Shown: positions 1 to 9,300, counted from the stretch's first letter. The stretch: 64,000 bases of DNA from an uncultured Candidatus Saccharibacteria bacterium (GCA_948944455.1 CARBES010000001.1:13553-77552); one strand, 5' to 3'. Notes: generated by a model not told the origin, from the letters alone. Program-made: numbers and translations.

Positions 1-810
1 CCGTTTGTCTACGCTTCGGGTCGTTACTCCTCGAAGTATGAAAAGACGACGGTAGCTTACCCGATTGCATCGGCGCCAAATGGAAATATCTTGGTCTTTG
101 ATTTGCGGTATAATCTTGATGAACTTCTGGCACAGGAGGAGGCCGGCCGGGCGAAGCTGGCCGAACGAAAAGCCGCTGGCGAAAAGTCACCGAAACGGGC
201 TTTCTATGAGCTAGAACCGTGGGAAAAGCATTATTTTCCGATTGTGAAAAAACTGCAATACAATCGCTGCCCGGCGGTGGCACCGATCGGAGTGCTCGAA
301 AAAGCGGATGGTTGGCAAAAGCTCCAACTTACAAAAACGCAAATTGAACAGAACCTCAAGAGTCTCCAGGCACACCCAGAGTTTATTGAACGAATGGCGG
401 GGATTAATCGGCCAGATTTTCCTCCTTCTGAGGACGTCGAATCAGCACTTTACGATGGCTTTCTTGGCGAACATGATCGTATGCTTTGCGCAACGGTGCG
501 GGCGAACGATGCGGCGCTCTTGGCTGACTATCATCCGGATTTTGTCGATGAACGTCTGCCAGATTTATTGCTACACTACAAGGCAAAGAACTTCCCGAGT
601 GCCTTAGCCGAAGATGAAGTCCCGAAGTGGGAAGAATACCGCACTAAACGTCTCACAAAACAGTCGGAGATCTTCTTGAAGGAAATCTCCCGTATTCAAC
701 AGATGCTGGCCCGTGATGAAACTTTTGGTAGTAAAACCCCTGACGAGTGTGCTTTCTTGGTTGAAGAATTGCTACTCTGGTATGAAAGCCTACAGCCGGA
801 GGACTACTAG
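1..810 (+). CDS. sbcB: Exodeoxyribonuclease I, C-terminal part (5' end outside window)
   Basis: The frame is open from base 1, so the gene begins upstream of the window and about 269 codons of its 3' part are present. The visible part matches the C-terminal SH3-like and helical region of ExoI: a PFVYASGRY segment at the start, an LLLHYKAKNFP segment near residue 180 (compare LLFRYRARN in E. coli SbcB) and a charged helical tail. The DnaQ-type nuclease domain is not in view. ExoI degrades single-stranded DNA 3'->5' in recombination and mismatch repair. uvrA follows on the same strand but with its own promoter. The first internal ATG-like start near 91 is not the true start, because homology continues upstream of it. 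Identification is by family resemblance of the C-terminal half only. Confidence 0.8.
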   Translation, partial: PFVYASGRYSSKYEKTTVAYPIASAPNGNILVFDLRYNLDELLAQEEAGRAKLAERKAAGEKSPKRAFYELEPWEKHYFPIVKKLQYNRCPAVAPIGVLEKADGWQKLQLTKTQIEQNLKSLQAHPEFIERMAGINRPDFPPSEDVESALYDGFLGEHDRMLCATVRANDAALLADYHPDFVDERLPDLLLHYKAKNFPSALAEDEVPKWEEYRTKRLTKQSEIFLKEISRIQQMLARDETFGSKTPDECAFLVEELLLWYESLQPEDY

Positions 811-835
811 GTCTTAACGGCGTTTTGCAACCGTG

Positions 836-902
836 CTGAAGGCTCTTTTAGGCTGGCGCGGGTTCGATTCTTTAGATGAGGAGAGCGCCACCAAGCCTTC
901 AG
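836..902 (+). other. Structured spacer between sbcB and uvrA
   Basis: CTGAAGGCT (836-844) is complementary to AGCCTTCAG (894-902), and an inner GGCGC/GCGCC pair is nested inside it. This forms a long hairpin just before the uvrA promoter. There is no T-run, so it is not a canonical terminator. It could be an RNA-processing or 3'-protecting structure of the sbcB mRNA. Confidence 0.35.
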
Positions 903-930
903 TACAGTTGTAAAAAACGTGTCACTGAGG

Positions 931-936
931 TATAAT
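931..936 (+). promoter_or_regulatory. -10 box of uvrA
   Basis: TATAAT lies 10 nt upstream of the uvrA ATG, so the expected transcript has only about 3 nt before the start codon. No Shine-Dalgarno site is present, so translation is near-leaderless. Confidence 0.6.
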
Positions 937-946
937 ATACACCGAC

Positions 947-3943
947 ATGAGCGATAACTTTATCCAAGTCCGTGGTGCACGGCAGCATAATCTGAAAGAT
1001 CTGAGCGTCGATATTCCACGCGACAAGCTTGTCGTAATTACGGGGTTGTCTGGCTCAGGCAAGTCGAGCTTGGCCTTCGATACGATTTATGCCGAAGGGC
1101 AGCGCCGCTACGTCGAGAGTCTTTCGAGCTATGCTCGGATGTTTCTCGGCGTGATGGATAAACCGGATGTAGACAGTATTACGGGTCTTTCGCCAGCAAT
1201 CTCGATCGATCAGAAGTCGACCAGTCGCAACCCGCGTTCGACCGTAGCGACCGTGACCGAGGTTTATGACTATTTACGCTTACTTTTTGCACGCGTAGGA
1301 GTGCCGCATTGTCCAATTTGTCATCGCGAGGTGCACCGCCGTAGTGTTGAGGACATCGTGAACGAAGTTATGAAACTTCCGGCTGGTAGCAAGCTAATGC
1401 TACTCGCACCACTCGTCTCGCAGAAGAAGGGCAGTTTTCAGCATATTCCAGACCAGTACCAGTCGAAAGGTTTTTCGCGGGTGCGGATCGACGGGATTGT
1501 TTATGCGCTGGACGAGTTTCCAGAGCTAAACAAGAACGATCGTCACGATATTGAGATCGTGGTTGACCGTTTTATCCTCTCGCCGGACCTCCTTAGCCGT
1601 ATTTCCGGTTCAATCGAACAAGCTCTCGAACTCGGTCAGGGAATTATTAAATTGTTAAAAATTAACGACAATAGCACAACGATTGAAGCGCATGGTATTC
1701 GGCAATCCGGTGTCTCTCTGCGAGGGGGTCCGGAAGTTACGACTGAGGATGCAGCGCGCGAAGCCCGTGACGACGGGACTGAGCGACGCGTCCTTCGCGG
1801 AGATGACGCCGAATTGCCGAACGGCGATACGCTTTATACGTTCTCGCAGCGCTATGCTTGTGAACTCCATCCCGACGAACTAATCCCAGAGCTAGAGCCA
1901 CGTTTGTTTAGTTTTAACGCACCTCAAGGAGCCTGTCCGACTTGTACTGGCCTCGGTACGCGCCTTGAGATTGACCCGAATCTCATTCTGAATCCGAATC
2001 TCACTATTGCTGAGGGCGGTATTCGACCATTTAACCGAGTGACGCAGGAATCTTGGTGGCTGCGCCGTCTGGAAGTTGTCGGTGAACGGCACGGCTTTTC
2101 TTGCCATGTACCGATTCGGGAGATTTCTGAGGAAAATATTCAGAAAATTCTCTACGGTACTGGTGACGAGAAATACGAGGTGAAAGTCGGCGGTCATGGT
2201 AAGTGGGGAAACGGTGCAACTTACCAATCGACTTATGAGGGCGTAATTCCGACCTTGGAGCGTCGCCACCGCGAGACCGACTCGGAGTTTATTCGCAAAG
2301 ACATTGAGCGCTTTATGCGTGTACACGAGTGTCAGACCTGCCACGGTGCGCGCCTGAAGCCGGCCGTTCTTGCTGTTACGGTGCATGGGCTAAACATCGT
2401 TGATATGTGTAATCTTGATGTCGATGCTACGCTAGAGGTTTTGAAGGGTGACCTGGAATTTAATGAATCCGAACAGATGATTGCGGGTCCAATTTTGAAA
2501 GAAATTCGCGAACGAGTGCAGTTCATGCAGGACGTCGGGCTGGGCTATCTCGAGCTCGGTCGGGCGGCAAACACTCTCTCCGGTGGTGAGGCTCAGCGGA
2601 TTCGTCTCGCGACCCAGATCGGTTCGGGGCTCCAGGGTGTGCTCTATGTGCTTGATGAGCCGTCGATTGGTTTGCATCAGCGTGATAACGACAAATTAAT
2701 CGCTACACTGAAGCATCTCCGCGATTTGAAAAACACAGTTCTAGTCGTCGAACATGACGAGGATACTATGCGCGAATCGGACTATATCATCGATATTGGT
2801 CCGGGAGCCGGAAAGAATGGCGGTCGCTTAGTTGCTGCTGGTACGCCTGAAGAAGTCGCGAAGAATGACAACTCAGTAACAGGAAAATACTTGTCGGGTA
2901 AGTTGGAAATTCCAGTGCCAAAGAAGCGTCGTAAGCCAAAGAAAGACCAAGAGTTGGTCGTGGTGGGTGCGCGCGAGAATAACCTGAAGAATATTGACGT
3001 ACACTTTCCGCTTGGAGTAATGACGGTGGTTTCTGGTGTGTCTGGCTCTGGTAAATCGACACTCGTGAACGAAATTCTCGCCAACGAACTATTAGCTCGA
3101 CTCCACCGTGCGCAGACCGTCTCGGGGCTGCATGAACGAATTGATGGTATCGAACATCTCGATAAATGTATCGTGATTGACCAATCGCCGATTGGTCGTA
3201 CTCCGCGCTCGAACCCGGCGACTTATACCGGTGTCTTTAACCAGATCCGTGAACTTTTTGCGAAGCAACCCGAGGCGGAGCTTCGTGGCTACAAGGCTGG
3301 GCGTTTCAGTTTCAATGTGAAGGGTGGCCGTTGTGAAGCTTGTCAGGGCGACGGCGTGAATAAGATTGAAATGCACTTCTTGCCAGATGTCTACGTGACC
3401 TGCCCGACTTGTCATGGTAAACGTTATAATCGCGAAGCGCTCGAGATCAAGTATAAGGGTAAAGACATTGCCGAGGTGCTTGATATGACGATTGATGAAG
3501 CGGTTGAGTTCTTTGAGAATATTCCATCAATTTTGCCAAAGCTAAAAACGATCCAAGAGGTCGGCCTTGGCTATATCAAACTTGGCCAGCCGGCTACGAC
3601 TTTTTCCGGTGGGGAAGCGCAACGGATTAAGCTCGCGACTGAGCTCGCCCGTCGCAGCACCGGCAAGACTCTCTACATCCTCGACGAACCGACCACTGGT
3701 CTTCATACAGATGATGTGAAACGCCTACTCGATATTCTTGGGCGGCTAGTCGACGGCGGCAACTCGATGATTATTATCGAGCATAACCTCCATGTCATTA
3801 AATCGGCTGACTGGATTATCGATATGGGCCCAGAAGGTGGTCTCCATGGCGGCCAAGTCGTTGCACAGGGTACGCCGGAGCAGCTGGCGAAGGATTCCAA
3901 TACTCCGACCGGGAAATACCTGAAAGACGCGCTGGGGTTGTAA
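947..3943 (+). CDS. uvrA: Excinuclease ABC subunit A
   Basis: UvrA is the damage-recognition ATPase of nucleotide excision repair; it acts as a dimer that loads UvrB on DNA. The 998-residue protein has the full tandem ABC layout. A first Walker [10 protein letters not shown] lies near residue 33, with a zinc-binding CPIC/CPTC region and a CQTCHGARL motif. The first ABC signature is [14 protein letters not shown], followed by a second Walker [10 protein letters not shown], the zinc motif CEACQGDG...CPTCHGKR and the second signature [14 protein letters not shown] with LDEPTTGLH. Length is slightly above the usual ~940. The start is fixed by the conserved N-terminus and by the TATAAT box 10 nt upstream. 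The next gene begins at the base after the stop codon, suggesting co-translation. Confidence 0.97.
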   Translation: MSDNFIQVRGARQHNLKDLSVDIPRDKLVVITGLSGSGKSSLAFDTIYAEGQRRYVESLSSYARMFLGVMDKPDVDSITGLSPAISIDQKSTSRNPRSTVATVTEVYDYLRLLFARVGVPHCPICHREVHRRSVEDIVNEVMKLPAGSKLMLLAPLVSQKKGSFQHIPDQYQSKGFSRVRIDGIVYALDEFPELNKNDRHDIEIVVDRFILSPDLLSRISGSIEQALELGQGIIKLLKINDNSTTIEAHGIRQSGVSLRGGPEVTTEDAAREARDDGTERRVLRGDDAELPNGDTLYTFSQRYACELHPDELIPELEPRLFSFNAPQGACPTCTGLGTRLEIDPNLILNPNLTIAEGGIRPFNRVTQESWWLRRLEVVGERHGFSCHVPIREISEENIQKILYGTGDEKYEVKVGGHGKWGNGATYQSTYEGVIPTLERRHRETDSEFIRKDIERFMRVHECQTCHGARLKPAVLAVTVHGLNIVDMCNLDVDATLEVLKGDLEFNESEQMIAGPILKEIRERVQFMQDVGLGYLELGRAANTLSGGEAQRIRLATQIGSGLQGVLYVLDEPSIGLHQRDNDKLIATLKHLRDLKNTVLVVEHDEDTMRESDYIIDIGPGAGKNGGRLVAAGTPEEVAKNDNSVTGKYLSGKLEIPVPKKRRKPKKDQELVVVGARENNLKNIDVHFPLGVMTVVSGVSGSGKSTLVNEILANELLARLHRAQTVSGLHERIDGIEHLDKCIVIDQSPIGRTPRSNPATYTGVFNQIRELFAKQPEAELRGYKAGRFSFNVKGGRCEACQGDGVNKIEMHFLPDVYVTCPTCHGKRYNREALEIKYKGKDIAEVLDMTIDEAVEFFENIPSILPKLKTIQEVGLGYIKLGQPATTFSGGEAQRIKLATELARRSTGKTLYILDEPTTGLHTDDVKRLLDILGRLVDGGNSMIIIEHNLHVIKSADWIIDMGPEGGLHGGQVVAQGTPEQLAKDSNTPTGKYLKDALGL

Positions 3944-5065
3944 GTGCTAAAGGTCGACGTCGGTAGCCTAGTCGGGGTGCTGGCGTTTCTCTCGGCGACC
4001 TTTTTGGCGATTGTGGTGATTTTATTTAATGATCTCGACCGTGGCTTGCGGCTGGATCGTCATTTGATTATTACCCGAATTTTGCGCTTACCCGAGCTCT
4101 TAATCCTGACGACTGTGTTGGGCGGTGTTTTGTTCATGGCGATCTGGGGCGCGACGCTAGAATGGGTTTGGCTTCACCAAGTTCTGTGGTGGCTTGCCGT
4201 GGCAGTCTCGCTTGTTTATTTTGCTTTGGTTGTTCTGGTTTTGATCGCTGCGGTTAGCTGGCTGAACTCTGAAGATCATTCTAGCCCTTGGCGGGGTTCC
4301 TATCGCGAAGAGAGACGGATTAAATACCTTACCGAGCGCGACTATGCTCATACGCTCCCAACCTGGCAAGAATTTTGGCATGATGATAAAACTTACGTTT
4401 TTCTCGGCAACGGACATTTTCTGCCGTATGTTAAGGCCTTTTTGGATTATTTGAGCCAAATTCCGTCGATATACCAAGCGGAGGCGGAGACATTATTTAG
4501 CGATTTTATCATAGCGATGCTGCGGATGCAGAAGCGAGACGGTGTCACCCTGGAGCCGAGCTTATTTGGTTGCCTTTTGATACATTTTGAACAGGCCTAT
4601 GTCTCTAAAAGCTATCAGCTCAATGATTGGCGAAGATTAATCCAGAGCTATCTGGACATTATGCGTTTGCAAGATCTGGCCGCCCTGGACGGTAATCTGC
4701 CGTTCGACTCGGCTCGGGAGCGCGAAGCCGGCGTTCCGTCTCGGCAAGATTTTTTGCGCGAGAATCCAGAGTTTATTAAAAATCCTTGGCGGGAATCCTT
4801 TGAGCATTATCTCACCGATGGTTTCCCGCTACGGGATGCTCGGGCGGTGCGAGCTCTAGCAGGAACAATTCGGCAACATTATCTCATTTTTGGCTCTAGG
4901 GAACCTGATGAGGTGAAAAAGTTCCTTCGCGCGCGGCGCAGGATAAGCGCTGGCGCTACGCGACGGTTGTATGGCGAATTGATCAAACTGATTGACGCGC
5001 CGGATAGTCGTTCGCTGGCTAAGTTTCTAATCAGCCAAATTAAGCCCGAAAATAACAATGATTAG
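3944..5065 (+). CDS. Hypothetical membrane protein downstream of uvrA
   Basis: The 373-residue protein begins with GTG directly abutting the uvrA TAA, so it is probably translated by coupling. The first ~110 residues contain three hydrophobic segments (roughly residues 8-28, 48-70 and 75-105), so it is anchored by its N-terminus. The remaining ~260 residues are soluble, charged and aromatic-rich, with no motif I recognise. The predicted topology is a small membrane anchor plus a large cytosolic helical domain. Its position suggests co-expression with uvrA, but this does not establish a repair role. Codon use matches its neighbours. It could be a lineage-specific CPR protein. Confidence 0.75.
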   Translation: MLKVDVGSLVGVLAFLSATFLAIVVILFNDLDRGLRLDRHLIITRILRLPELLILTTVLGGVLFMAIWGATLEWVWLHQVLWWLAVAVSLVYFALVVLVLIAAVSWLNSEDHSSPWRGSYREERRIKYLTERDYAHTLPTWQEFWHDDKTYVFLGNGHFLPYVKAFLDYLSQIPSIYQAEAETLFSDFIIAMLRMQKRDGVTLEPSLFGCLLIHFEQAYVSKSYQLNDWRRLIQSYLDIMRLQDLAALDGNLPFDSAREREAGVPSRQDFLRENPEFIKNPWRESFEHYLTDGFPLRDARAVRALAGTIRQHYLIFGSREPDEVKKFLRARRRISAGATRRLYGELIKLIDAPDSRSLAKFLISQIKPENNND

Positions 5066-5463
5066 TTAAATTTGTCAATAGTAACAAATAGTTCTCTTCT
5101 CAGGGTGAAACCGCTTGTTTTTATCCCTGTCTGAGCTCGCTAGAAGACCTAGGAGGGCTCTCTAGCCCCGAAAATGATATAAACACCAGCTTTTTGCTAA
5201 AAACGCTAGAATATGCCATGAAACGCGCCAGGGAACATTTTTGGGTTTTGGCGATATTTTGACAAAATATGGAAATATGGTATTCATAGGAAAATTGCCG
5301 TAGTATATATTGTGCGGCAAGCTCATTGGTTGCTTTTATGAAAGGCTAAAAGAACCGCTTTCTCAGAGAAAACGATTCTGCATGTACTTGAGTATATATT
5401 TTGCTGGAAGGCCTTGAATAAAGTAACTAATGGGCTCGCCGTATACTGTATGTTCGCTACAAT
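5066..5463. other. Intergenic region with no recognisable gene
   Basis: About 400 bp lie between the membrane protein and cassette A. I see no convincing reading frame. A TTGACA hexamer at 5259-5264 has only a weak TATTCA/ATTCAT partner about 17 bp downstream, so a promoter is possible but unproven. The sequence is AT-rich with several TATATATT stretches. Confidence 0.5.
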
Positions 5464-5517
5464 CTTCATCCTCCACTTGATATTACTCTATATGACTAGA
5501 CAACGGAGGGAGAAGCC
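5464..5517 (-). repeat. Cassette arm, element A (single copy)
   Basis: This is one copy of the ~50 bp arm shared with elements B and C. Read on the minus strand it contains CTCCCTCCGTTGTCTAG, then ATA-TAG, then a GGAGGATGAAG end. It encodes the constant SLRCLVI end of the adjacent module together with its stop codon. It differs from B and C in several positions, such as GTC for GCC and TCCACTTG for TCCCTTG. No matching inverted arm is found on the other side of element A. Confidence 0.8.
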
Positions 5518-5685
5518 CCAAAATGTAGAATCGTCAGTGGCTGGGTGGATTCCAGTTGTTTTGTCAGCAATGTACATCACACCCAATCGATAACGTGCAT
5601 TAGTATATCCAGCTGCTACCCAACCAGCTGCGCCATTAGCCCCAATATTGCCAGTAGTAGGGTAAGTTGCTCCGCTGCGGACGAA
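5488..5685 (-). other. Silent FISUMP C-terminal module A (no start codon)
   Basis: On the minus strand a 65-codon open frame runs from FVRSGATYPTTGN to TFWGFSLRCLVI and a TAG stop. It has no start codon or ribosome-binding site. The FVRSG start and GFSLRCL end match the last part of Fibrobacter succinogenes major paralogous (FISUMP) domains, which resemble C-type lectin folds. The middle (Gly/Ala/Tyr/Trp-rich) is unrelated to the other four modules in the window. It lies 149 bp upstream of a WxL-like surface gene. I infer a donor segment for the 3' end of an expressed surface-protein gene elsewhere; a decayed gene end is the alternative. Confidence 0.6.
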
Positions 5686-5834
5686 GAAAGATCAGAAACA
5701 CGGTTTTGTCCAAAACGGAGAATCCCTACAAAATTCGAAGATTTGCCATTCTGCTGTTGACTTTGTTATCCCGCTCATGTAATATAAAAGATATAAGGTC
5801 ACAAAATAAAAATTTTAAACTAAAAGGAGAACTT

Positions 5835-6563
5835 ATGACAAATTTAACTAAAGCTATTGCCGTGCTCGGCGTGGTCGCCGGCCTCGGTGTGGCTGCTTTG
5901 CCATTAAGCTCGTATGCTGCTGATAACACCGTGAAGTGGGCTCCATCTACGGATACCGAAAACCACGATGCTACTAAAATGGGCGGTGATGGTACTGCAA
6001 AAGATCCAATGTGGGTCCAGAATAATGTTGGTGTCCAGCTCACTATTGAAGAAGGGATCCAGATTTCCACTTCAAATGCAACCGATGAGAAAGTCCAGAT
6101 GGCTCAGAAGACCGGAACTAATGAATTCTATAGCGCCGGCTTTAAGGTTAATGTTATTGCTAACAACACTGAGGGTTACCATCTTCAAATTAAAGGAAGC
6201 GCTACCGAAAATGCTACTTCTTTGACAAATGATGCTAAGGACACTATCGCTACGCTTGCTAACACCGATCCGGCCAACACAGCTGCACTTGCTCTTAACT
6301 CTGGAAAATCCGTATGGGGCTATGGCGTTGGAACAATCGCAGAGGACAGTACGATTTCTGAGGCTACCACGTTTACTGGCTTGAGCGCAAGCTTTGTAAC
6401 CATTGCAGCTCATAATGAGGGGGCCACCCCAGCTGCTGGTATTGATACTCCTGTAACTTTCGGTGCACTAGTTGCTGACGATCAAGCTTCCGGTACGTAT
6501 TCTGGGCAAGTTACCTTCCGTGCGACGGCTGCTGCTGAAGCAAGCCCTGATGCTGGCGCATAA
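5835..6563 (+). CDS. Exported WxL-like surface protein, copy 1
   Basis: The 242-residue protein has a clear signal peptide (lysine near the N-terminus, hydrophobic residues to ~28, cut likely after SYA). The mature part is Thr/Ala/Asn-rich with alternating beta-strand character and ends in SGQVTFRATAA. A VWGYGV segment near residue 160 corresponds to GWGIKT in its paralogue at 50663-51349. The start is set by AAAAGGAG at 5822-5829, 5 nt before ATG; longer in-frame starts upstream would destroy the signal peptide. The next gene encodes a DUF916/WxLIP-like membrane protein, the usual partner of WxL proteins in Gram-positive cell-wall complexes. The role is inferred as a non-covalently held wall or surface protein. 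Strict WxL motifs are not obvious, hence 'WxL-like'. Confidence 0.65.
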   Translation: MTNLTKAIAVLGVVAGLGVAALPLSSYAADNTVKWAPSTDTENHDATKMGGDGTAKDPMWVQNNVGVQLTIEEGIQISTSNATDEKVQMAQKTGTNEFYSAGFKVNVIANNTEGYHLQIKGSATENATSLTNDAKDTIATLANTDPANTAALALNSGKSVWGYGVGTIAEDSTISEATTFTGLSASFVTIAAHNEGATPAAGIDTPVTFGALVADDQASGTYSGQVTFRATAAAEASPDAGA

Positions 6564-6581
6564 AATATCGCAAGATTAGAG

Positions 6582-6609
6582 AATACCACCCTTCGGGGTG
6601 GTATTTTTT
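6582..6609 (+). terminator. Rho-independent terminator after WxL-like gene 1
   Basis: A perfect 10-bp stem AATACCACCC / GGGTGGTATT with loop TTCG is followed by a T-run. Confidence 0.9.
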
Positions 6610-6635
6610 GTGGTTGTGCTTGCGCGGACGCTACT

Positions 6636-6641
6636 GTATAA
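6636..6641 (+). promoter_or_regulatory. -10 box of the DUF916-like gene
   Basis: TGTATAAT lies just after the terminator. The predicted start point falls near 6648, downstream of the first in-frame ATG (6645). This supports ATG 6666, which is preceded by AAGGAGG. Confidence 0.55.
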
Positions 6642-6665
6642 TTAATGGTAAAGTTAAGGAGGAAA

Positions 6666-7589
6666 ATGCAACATATAAAACGCGTATTTTGCGCGCTAGC
6701 CGTGCTTCTAGCCATGGCTCCATCAGTTTTTAGCGGGTTTGGTGCGGTTTATGCCGACGAAGTCCCTACCTATCGCCTCGGTGTTACCCCGACCCAAGAT
6801 AACTTGGGCAAAATCGAGCCAGGCAAAACTTATACTAGCACTTTCAAAGTGAAGAATACTGGACGCGAAGCTTTTCGCTATCGCATCGGATTCTCGGCTT
6901 ACGCAGTCGAAGGGGATAATTATGAACCAGTTTATGATAAACCGAGTTCTTATATCGAAATTTCCGACTGGATTACGGTATCGAAAGCTACAGGTGAACT
7001 AGAATCCGGCAAAGAAGACGAAATTACTTACAAAATTAACGTTCCGGAAGATGCCCATGGTGGTTCGCAAAGCGCTGTGATTGTCGTAGAAATGCTGAAC
7101 CCAGATTCTGACAAGAATTCTACCGCCGTCGAGACGGTCCAGCAGGTCGGTTATCTCGTCTTCGGTAACGTTGATGGCGACACTACTCGCACTGCGAACA
7201 TTCTCGAGAACAAAATCCCTAGCTTCATCTTCGACCCCCCCATCGTCGCTACTTCGGTCGTCGAGAACACTGGTAACGTCTATACGAACGCTTCCTATAC
7301 TCTCCAAGTTTTCCCGCTTTTTGGTAACGAGGAGATCTATACTACCGAAGAAAACCCTGAGCTTAAGGTGATCTTCCCGGAGACTAAGCGCTATAGCGAA
7401 GTCGCGTGGGAAGGTGCGCCAGCTCTCGGTATCTTCCGTGTGAAGCAAACCATCAAGATCTTCGATGAAGTCTCTGAGGTAGAGAAGCTAGTCTTCCTTT
7501 GCCCGCTCTGGTTCATTGCTATCATCCTCCTACTAATCTTCTTGATCATCTTCTGGATTGTCAGCCGCATTCGCGGGCGTAAGGAATAA
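6666..7589 (+). CDS. DUF916/WxLIP-like membrane-anchored surface protein, copy 1
   Basis: The 307-residue protein has an N-terminal signal peptide (residues 1-30, ending in VYA) and two Ig-like beta domains with the family pattern IEPGKTYTSTFKVKNTG followed by INVPEDAHGGSQSAVIVV. A C-terminal transmembrane helix (about residues 278-300) is followed by the basic tail SRIRGRKE. In Firmicutes, DUF916/DUF3324 proteins bind peptidoglycan and hold WxL proteins on the cell surface. The preceding gene is a WxL-like protein, so the pair is likely functional together. A near-copy of the whole pair lies at 49661-51349. A C7 run at 7235-7241 sits in frame. Confidence 0.75.
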   Translation: MQHIKRVFCALAVLLAMAPSVFSGFGAVYADEVPTYRLGVTPTQDNLGKIEPGKTYTSTFKVKNTGREAFRYRIGFSAYAVEGDNYEPVYDKPSSYIEISDWITVSKATGELESGKEDEITYKINVPEDAHGGSQSAVIVVEMLNPDSDKNSTAVETVQQVGYLVFGNVDGDTTRTANILENKIPSFIFDPPIVATSVVENTGNVYTNASYTLQVFPLFGNEEIYTTEENPELKVIFPETKRYSEVAWEGAPALGIFRVKQTIKIFDEVSEVEKLVFLCPLWFIAIILLLIFLIIFWIVSRIRGRKE

Positions 7590-7614
7590 AGACAGATACG
7601 AACAAGCGTAATAA

Positions 7615-7643
7615 GGGAACAGGCGGGCTTGGTGCCTGTTCCC
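7615..7643 (+). terminator. Hairpin after DUF916-like gene 1
   Basis: GGGAACAGGC pairs perfectly with GCCTGTTCCC (10 bp). The downstream T-run is weak, so it may be a poor terminator or an mRNA-end stabiliser. Confidence 0.6.
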
Positions 7644-7685
7644 TGATTTGCTAGAACATGATATAATGGAAGCGGAGTAAAAACA

Positions 7686-7832
7686 ATGAAAAAACAGCAA
7701 TATATCATAGTTAATCAGTCAGATTTTAGAAACTTGTCTAGCGGTTCTCAAAGGATGACCGCAGAACAGAAAAAGGATTGGCAGAAAAGAATTAAAAAAA
7801 TTGTTGACAACTATGATTACCAGTCTGTCTAG
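7686..7832 (+). CDS. Small 48-residue protein upstream of a PIN protein
   Basis: A short frame starts MKKQQYIIVNQSD and ends in KIVDNYDYQSV. It is highly charged in its second half, with a run of Lys/Gln around TAEQKKDWQKRIKK. It follows a TATAAT box at 7662-7667 and has a weak GGAG at 7674. The stop is 43 bp before the PIN-domain gene. The size and position would suit an antitoxin, but it is shorter than typical VapB proteins and no DNA-binding fold is evident. Confidence 0.5.
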   Translation: MKKQQYIIVNQSDFRNLSSGSQRMTAEQKKDWQKRIKKIVDNYDYQSV

Positions 7833-7875
7833 CCTGCAATATTAAACAATAAATGGCTCCTCCTATCTACTGTAT

Positions 7876-8481
7876 ATGCCCAATTTATTCTATAACCCCA
7901 ATTTGCCAGAAAAACTGAAAAAGTCAGGTCTAGTGATTGACACCAATGTGCTAGTCCAGGCAGCAATGTCTCCAGAATTACAAGAGCTATTGATAAGCAT
8001 TCGCAAGGCGGGCTGTTTTGTTTTCACTACAAGCAATGTTCGCTCTGAGTTCTTACGCGGGGCAGCAAGCTTAGAAAACCGTAACAACCTCGAGAGGCTC
8101 TTTGGCGAGCTGGGTGTACCTCTAATCCAGGGCATCGACAGCAACATGTTCTCAAAAGAAGCCGCTAGATTTCAACTTCTACTTCATAAATTGGTACCAA
8201 AAGCTAGCATTCCAGACGAAGAACTTTTGTTTATTGCAGCAAAATATAAGGTTAGTAAAAATGACGAAACTGTCAAATTCGGCGTTAAGCTATTGAGCGG
8301 CAACCACAAGGATGTTCCGCCGGCATTGTATGAGTGTGAGGACGTAATTAGTATATATGGCAAGGGTGACGGCGGCAAGGGTGAAGTTCGTAGCCTAGCT
8401 ATATACTCGATTAAGACTAGCCGCTTTAACGAAAAGATGGCTGATAATTCAGTAACCCTTGCCACAGAGATAAAATTGTAG
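7876..8481 (+). CDS. PIN-domain-like protein (possible toxin-type RNase)
   Basis: The 201-residue protein carries VIDTNVLVQ near residue 20, the first acidic motif of PIN-domain nucleases. A second acidic cluster IPDEELLFIAAKYK lies near residue 115, as expected for the central PIN acidic residues. The C-terminal ~60 residues (GKGDGGKGEVRSLAIYSIK) are basic and may bind RNA. Family members cut RNA, often as VapC toxins. At 201 residues it is longer than VapC (~130), so a house-keeping or stand-alone PIN RNase is also possible. A small charged frame precedes it by 43 bp. No Shine-Dalgarno site is obvious. Confidence 0.6.
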   Translation: MPNLFYNPNLPEKLKKSGLVIDTNVLVQAAMSPELQELLISIRKAGCFVFTTSNVRSEFLRGAASLENRNNLERLFGELGVPLIQGIDSNMFSKEAARFQLLLHKLVPKASIPDEELLFIAAKYKVSKNDETVKFGVKLLSGNHKDVPPALYECEDVISIYGKGDGGKGEVRSLAIYSIKTSRFNEKMADNSVTLATEIKL

Positions 8482-8515
8482 TAAAATAGTCAAAACAAAA
8501 GGAGTTTAATACCAT

Positions 8516-9163
8516 ATGTCTAATCAATTAGTTTTGGAGAAACGCACCGAGAGCGGCCGCAAGGCGAAGGCTCTACGTGCTGCTGGCTTGATTCCGTCGG
8601 TGGTCTATGGCCTCGAAACGCCGATTCTTGCCTCTTCTACTTATAATGCAACCGAGAAAGTCTTGCTCGAAGCTGGCTATCACTCGCCGATTGAGCTCAT
8701 GATCGACGGTAAGCCACAGCTCGCTATCGCTAAGGATATCGCGGTCGACCCAGTTAGTCGTCGTATTATTAACGTCGAGTTCCAAGCGGTCTCTGCCGAC
8801 GAAATCGTCGAAGCGACTACTCCGATTCGTATCGCAAACTACGAGCAGTCCGAAGCTTCGAAGCTCCACTATGTCTTGCTTCAGGTTATGGAAGAGATCG
8901 ACGTCAAGGCCAAACCAGCCGATCTTCCGGAAGAGTTGGTTGCCGACGGCGCCAAGCTCGCTGGTCTTGATGGTAAGTTGACGGTTGCTGATCTCCAGAT
9001 GCCGAATGGCGTTGAGCTAGTTGATAAGGAGCTCAGTGAGAACACTGTTATTGCGAACGTTTACGATCCGGCTGCTGAGGCTGCTGCTCGTGAAGCTGAA
9101 GCTGAAACGCCGGCTACCGAAGCCGCCGAGGCTCCTGCCGCCGAAGCTGAAAAAGCCGAGTAA
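8516..9163 (+). CDS. rplY: 50S ribosomal protein L25 (CTC form)
   Basis: The 215-residue protein has the N-terminal L25 domain (LVLEKRTESGRKAKALRAAGLIPSVVYG) and the C-terminal TL5/CTC beta domain (IDVKAKPADLPEELVADGAKL). It ends in an Ala/Glu-rich tail. L25 binds 5S rRNA. The start at ATG 8516 follows AAAAGGAG at about 8498. Codon use is that of a well-expressed gene. It is followed by a rho-independent terminator. Confidence 0.95.
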   Translation: MSNQLVLEKRTESGRKAKALRAAGLIPSVVYGLETPILASSTYNATEKVLLEAGYHSPIELMIDGKPQLAIAKDIAVDPVSRRIINVEFQAVSADEIVEATTPIRIANYEQSEASKLHYVLLQVMEEIDVKAKPADLPEELVADGAKLAGLDGKLTVADLQMPNGVELVDKELSENTVIANVYDPAAEAAAREAEAETPATEAAEAPAAEAEKAE

Positions 9164-9205
9164 ACTTGTAATATTTTGCTATATAATCTCAATATTGCTG
9201 CCACA

Positions 9206-9228
9206 GAGCTCCCGCTAGGGGAGCTTTT
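9206..9228 (+). terminator. Terminator of rplY
   Basis: AGCTCCC-GCTA-GGGGAGCT stem-loop followed by TTTT. Confidence 0.8.
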
Positions 9229-9271
9229 GGCTTATAAAATTCTATTCTTGCCAATATAAACATAAAAATTA

Positions 9272-9300
9272 TTGACAATTTTGCAAATCTATGCTACAAT
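9272..9300 (+). promoter_or_regulatory. Strong promoter of gene 9358 (TTGACA class)
   Basis: TTGACA (9272-9277), 17 bp, then TACAAT (9295-9300) preceded by ATGC. The same arrangement precedes five other genes here. The ~55-nt leader contains an imperfect hairpin (GATCTTTC/GGGAAGAT). Confidence 0.85.

Noticed and set aside
5667..5834. Upstream extension of the WxL-like gene to an earlier ATG
   Set aside because: The extension overlaps cassette A sequence, destroys the signal peptide position, and ignores the AAAAGGAG site directly before ATG 5835.
7235..7241. C7 run in the DUF916-like gene as a phase-variation tract
   Set aside because: The frame is intact on both sides and the run is only seven bases; slippage is possible but there is no sign of it here.
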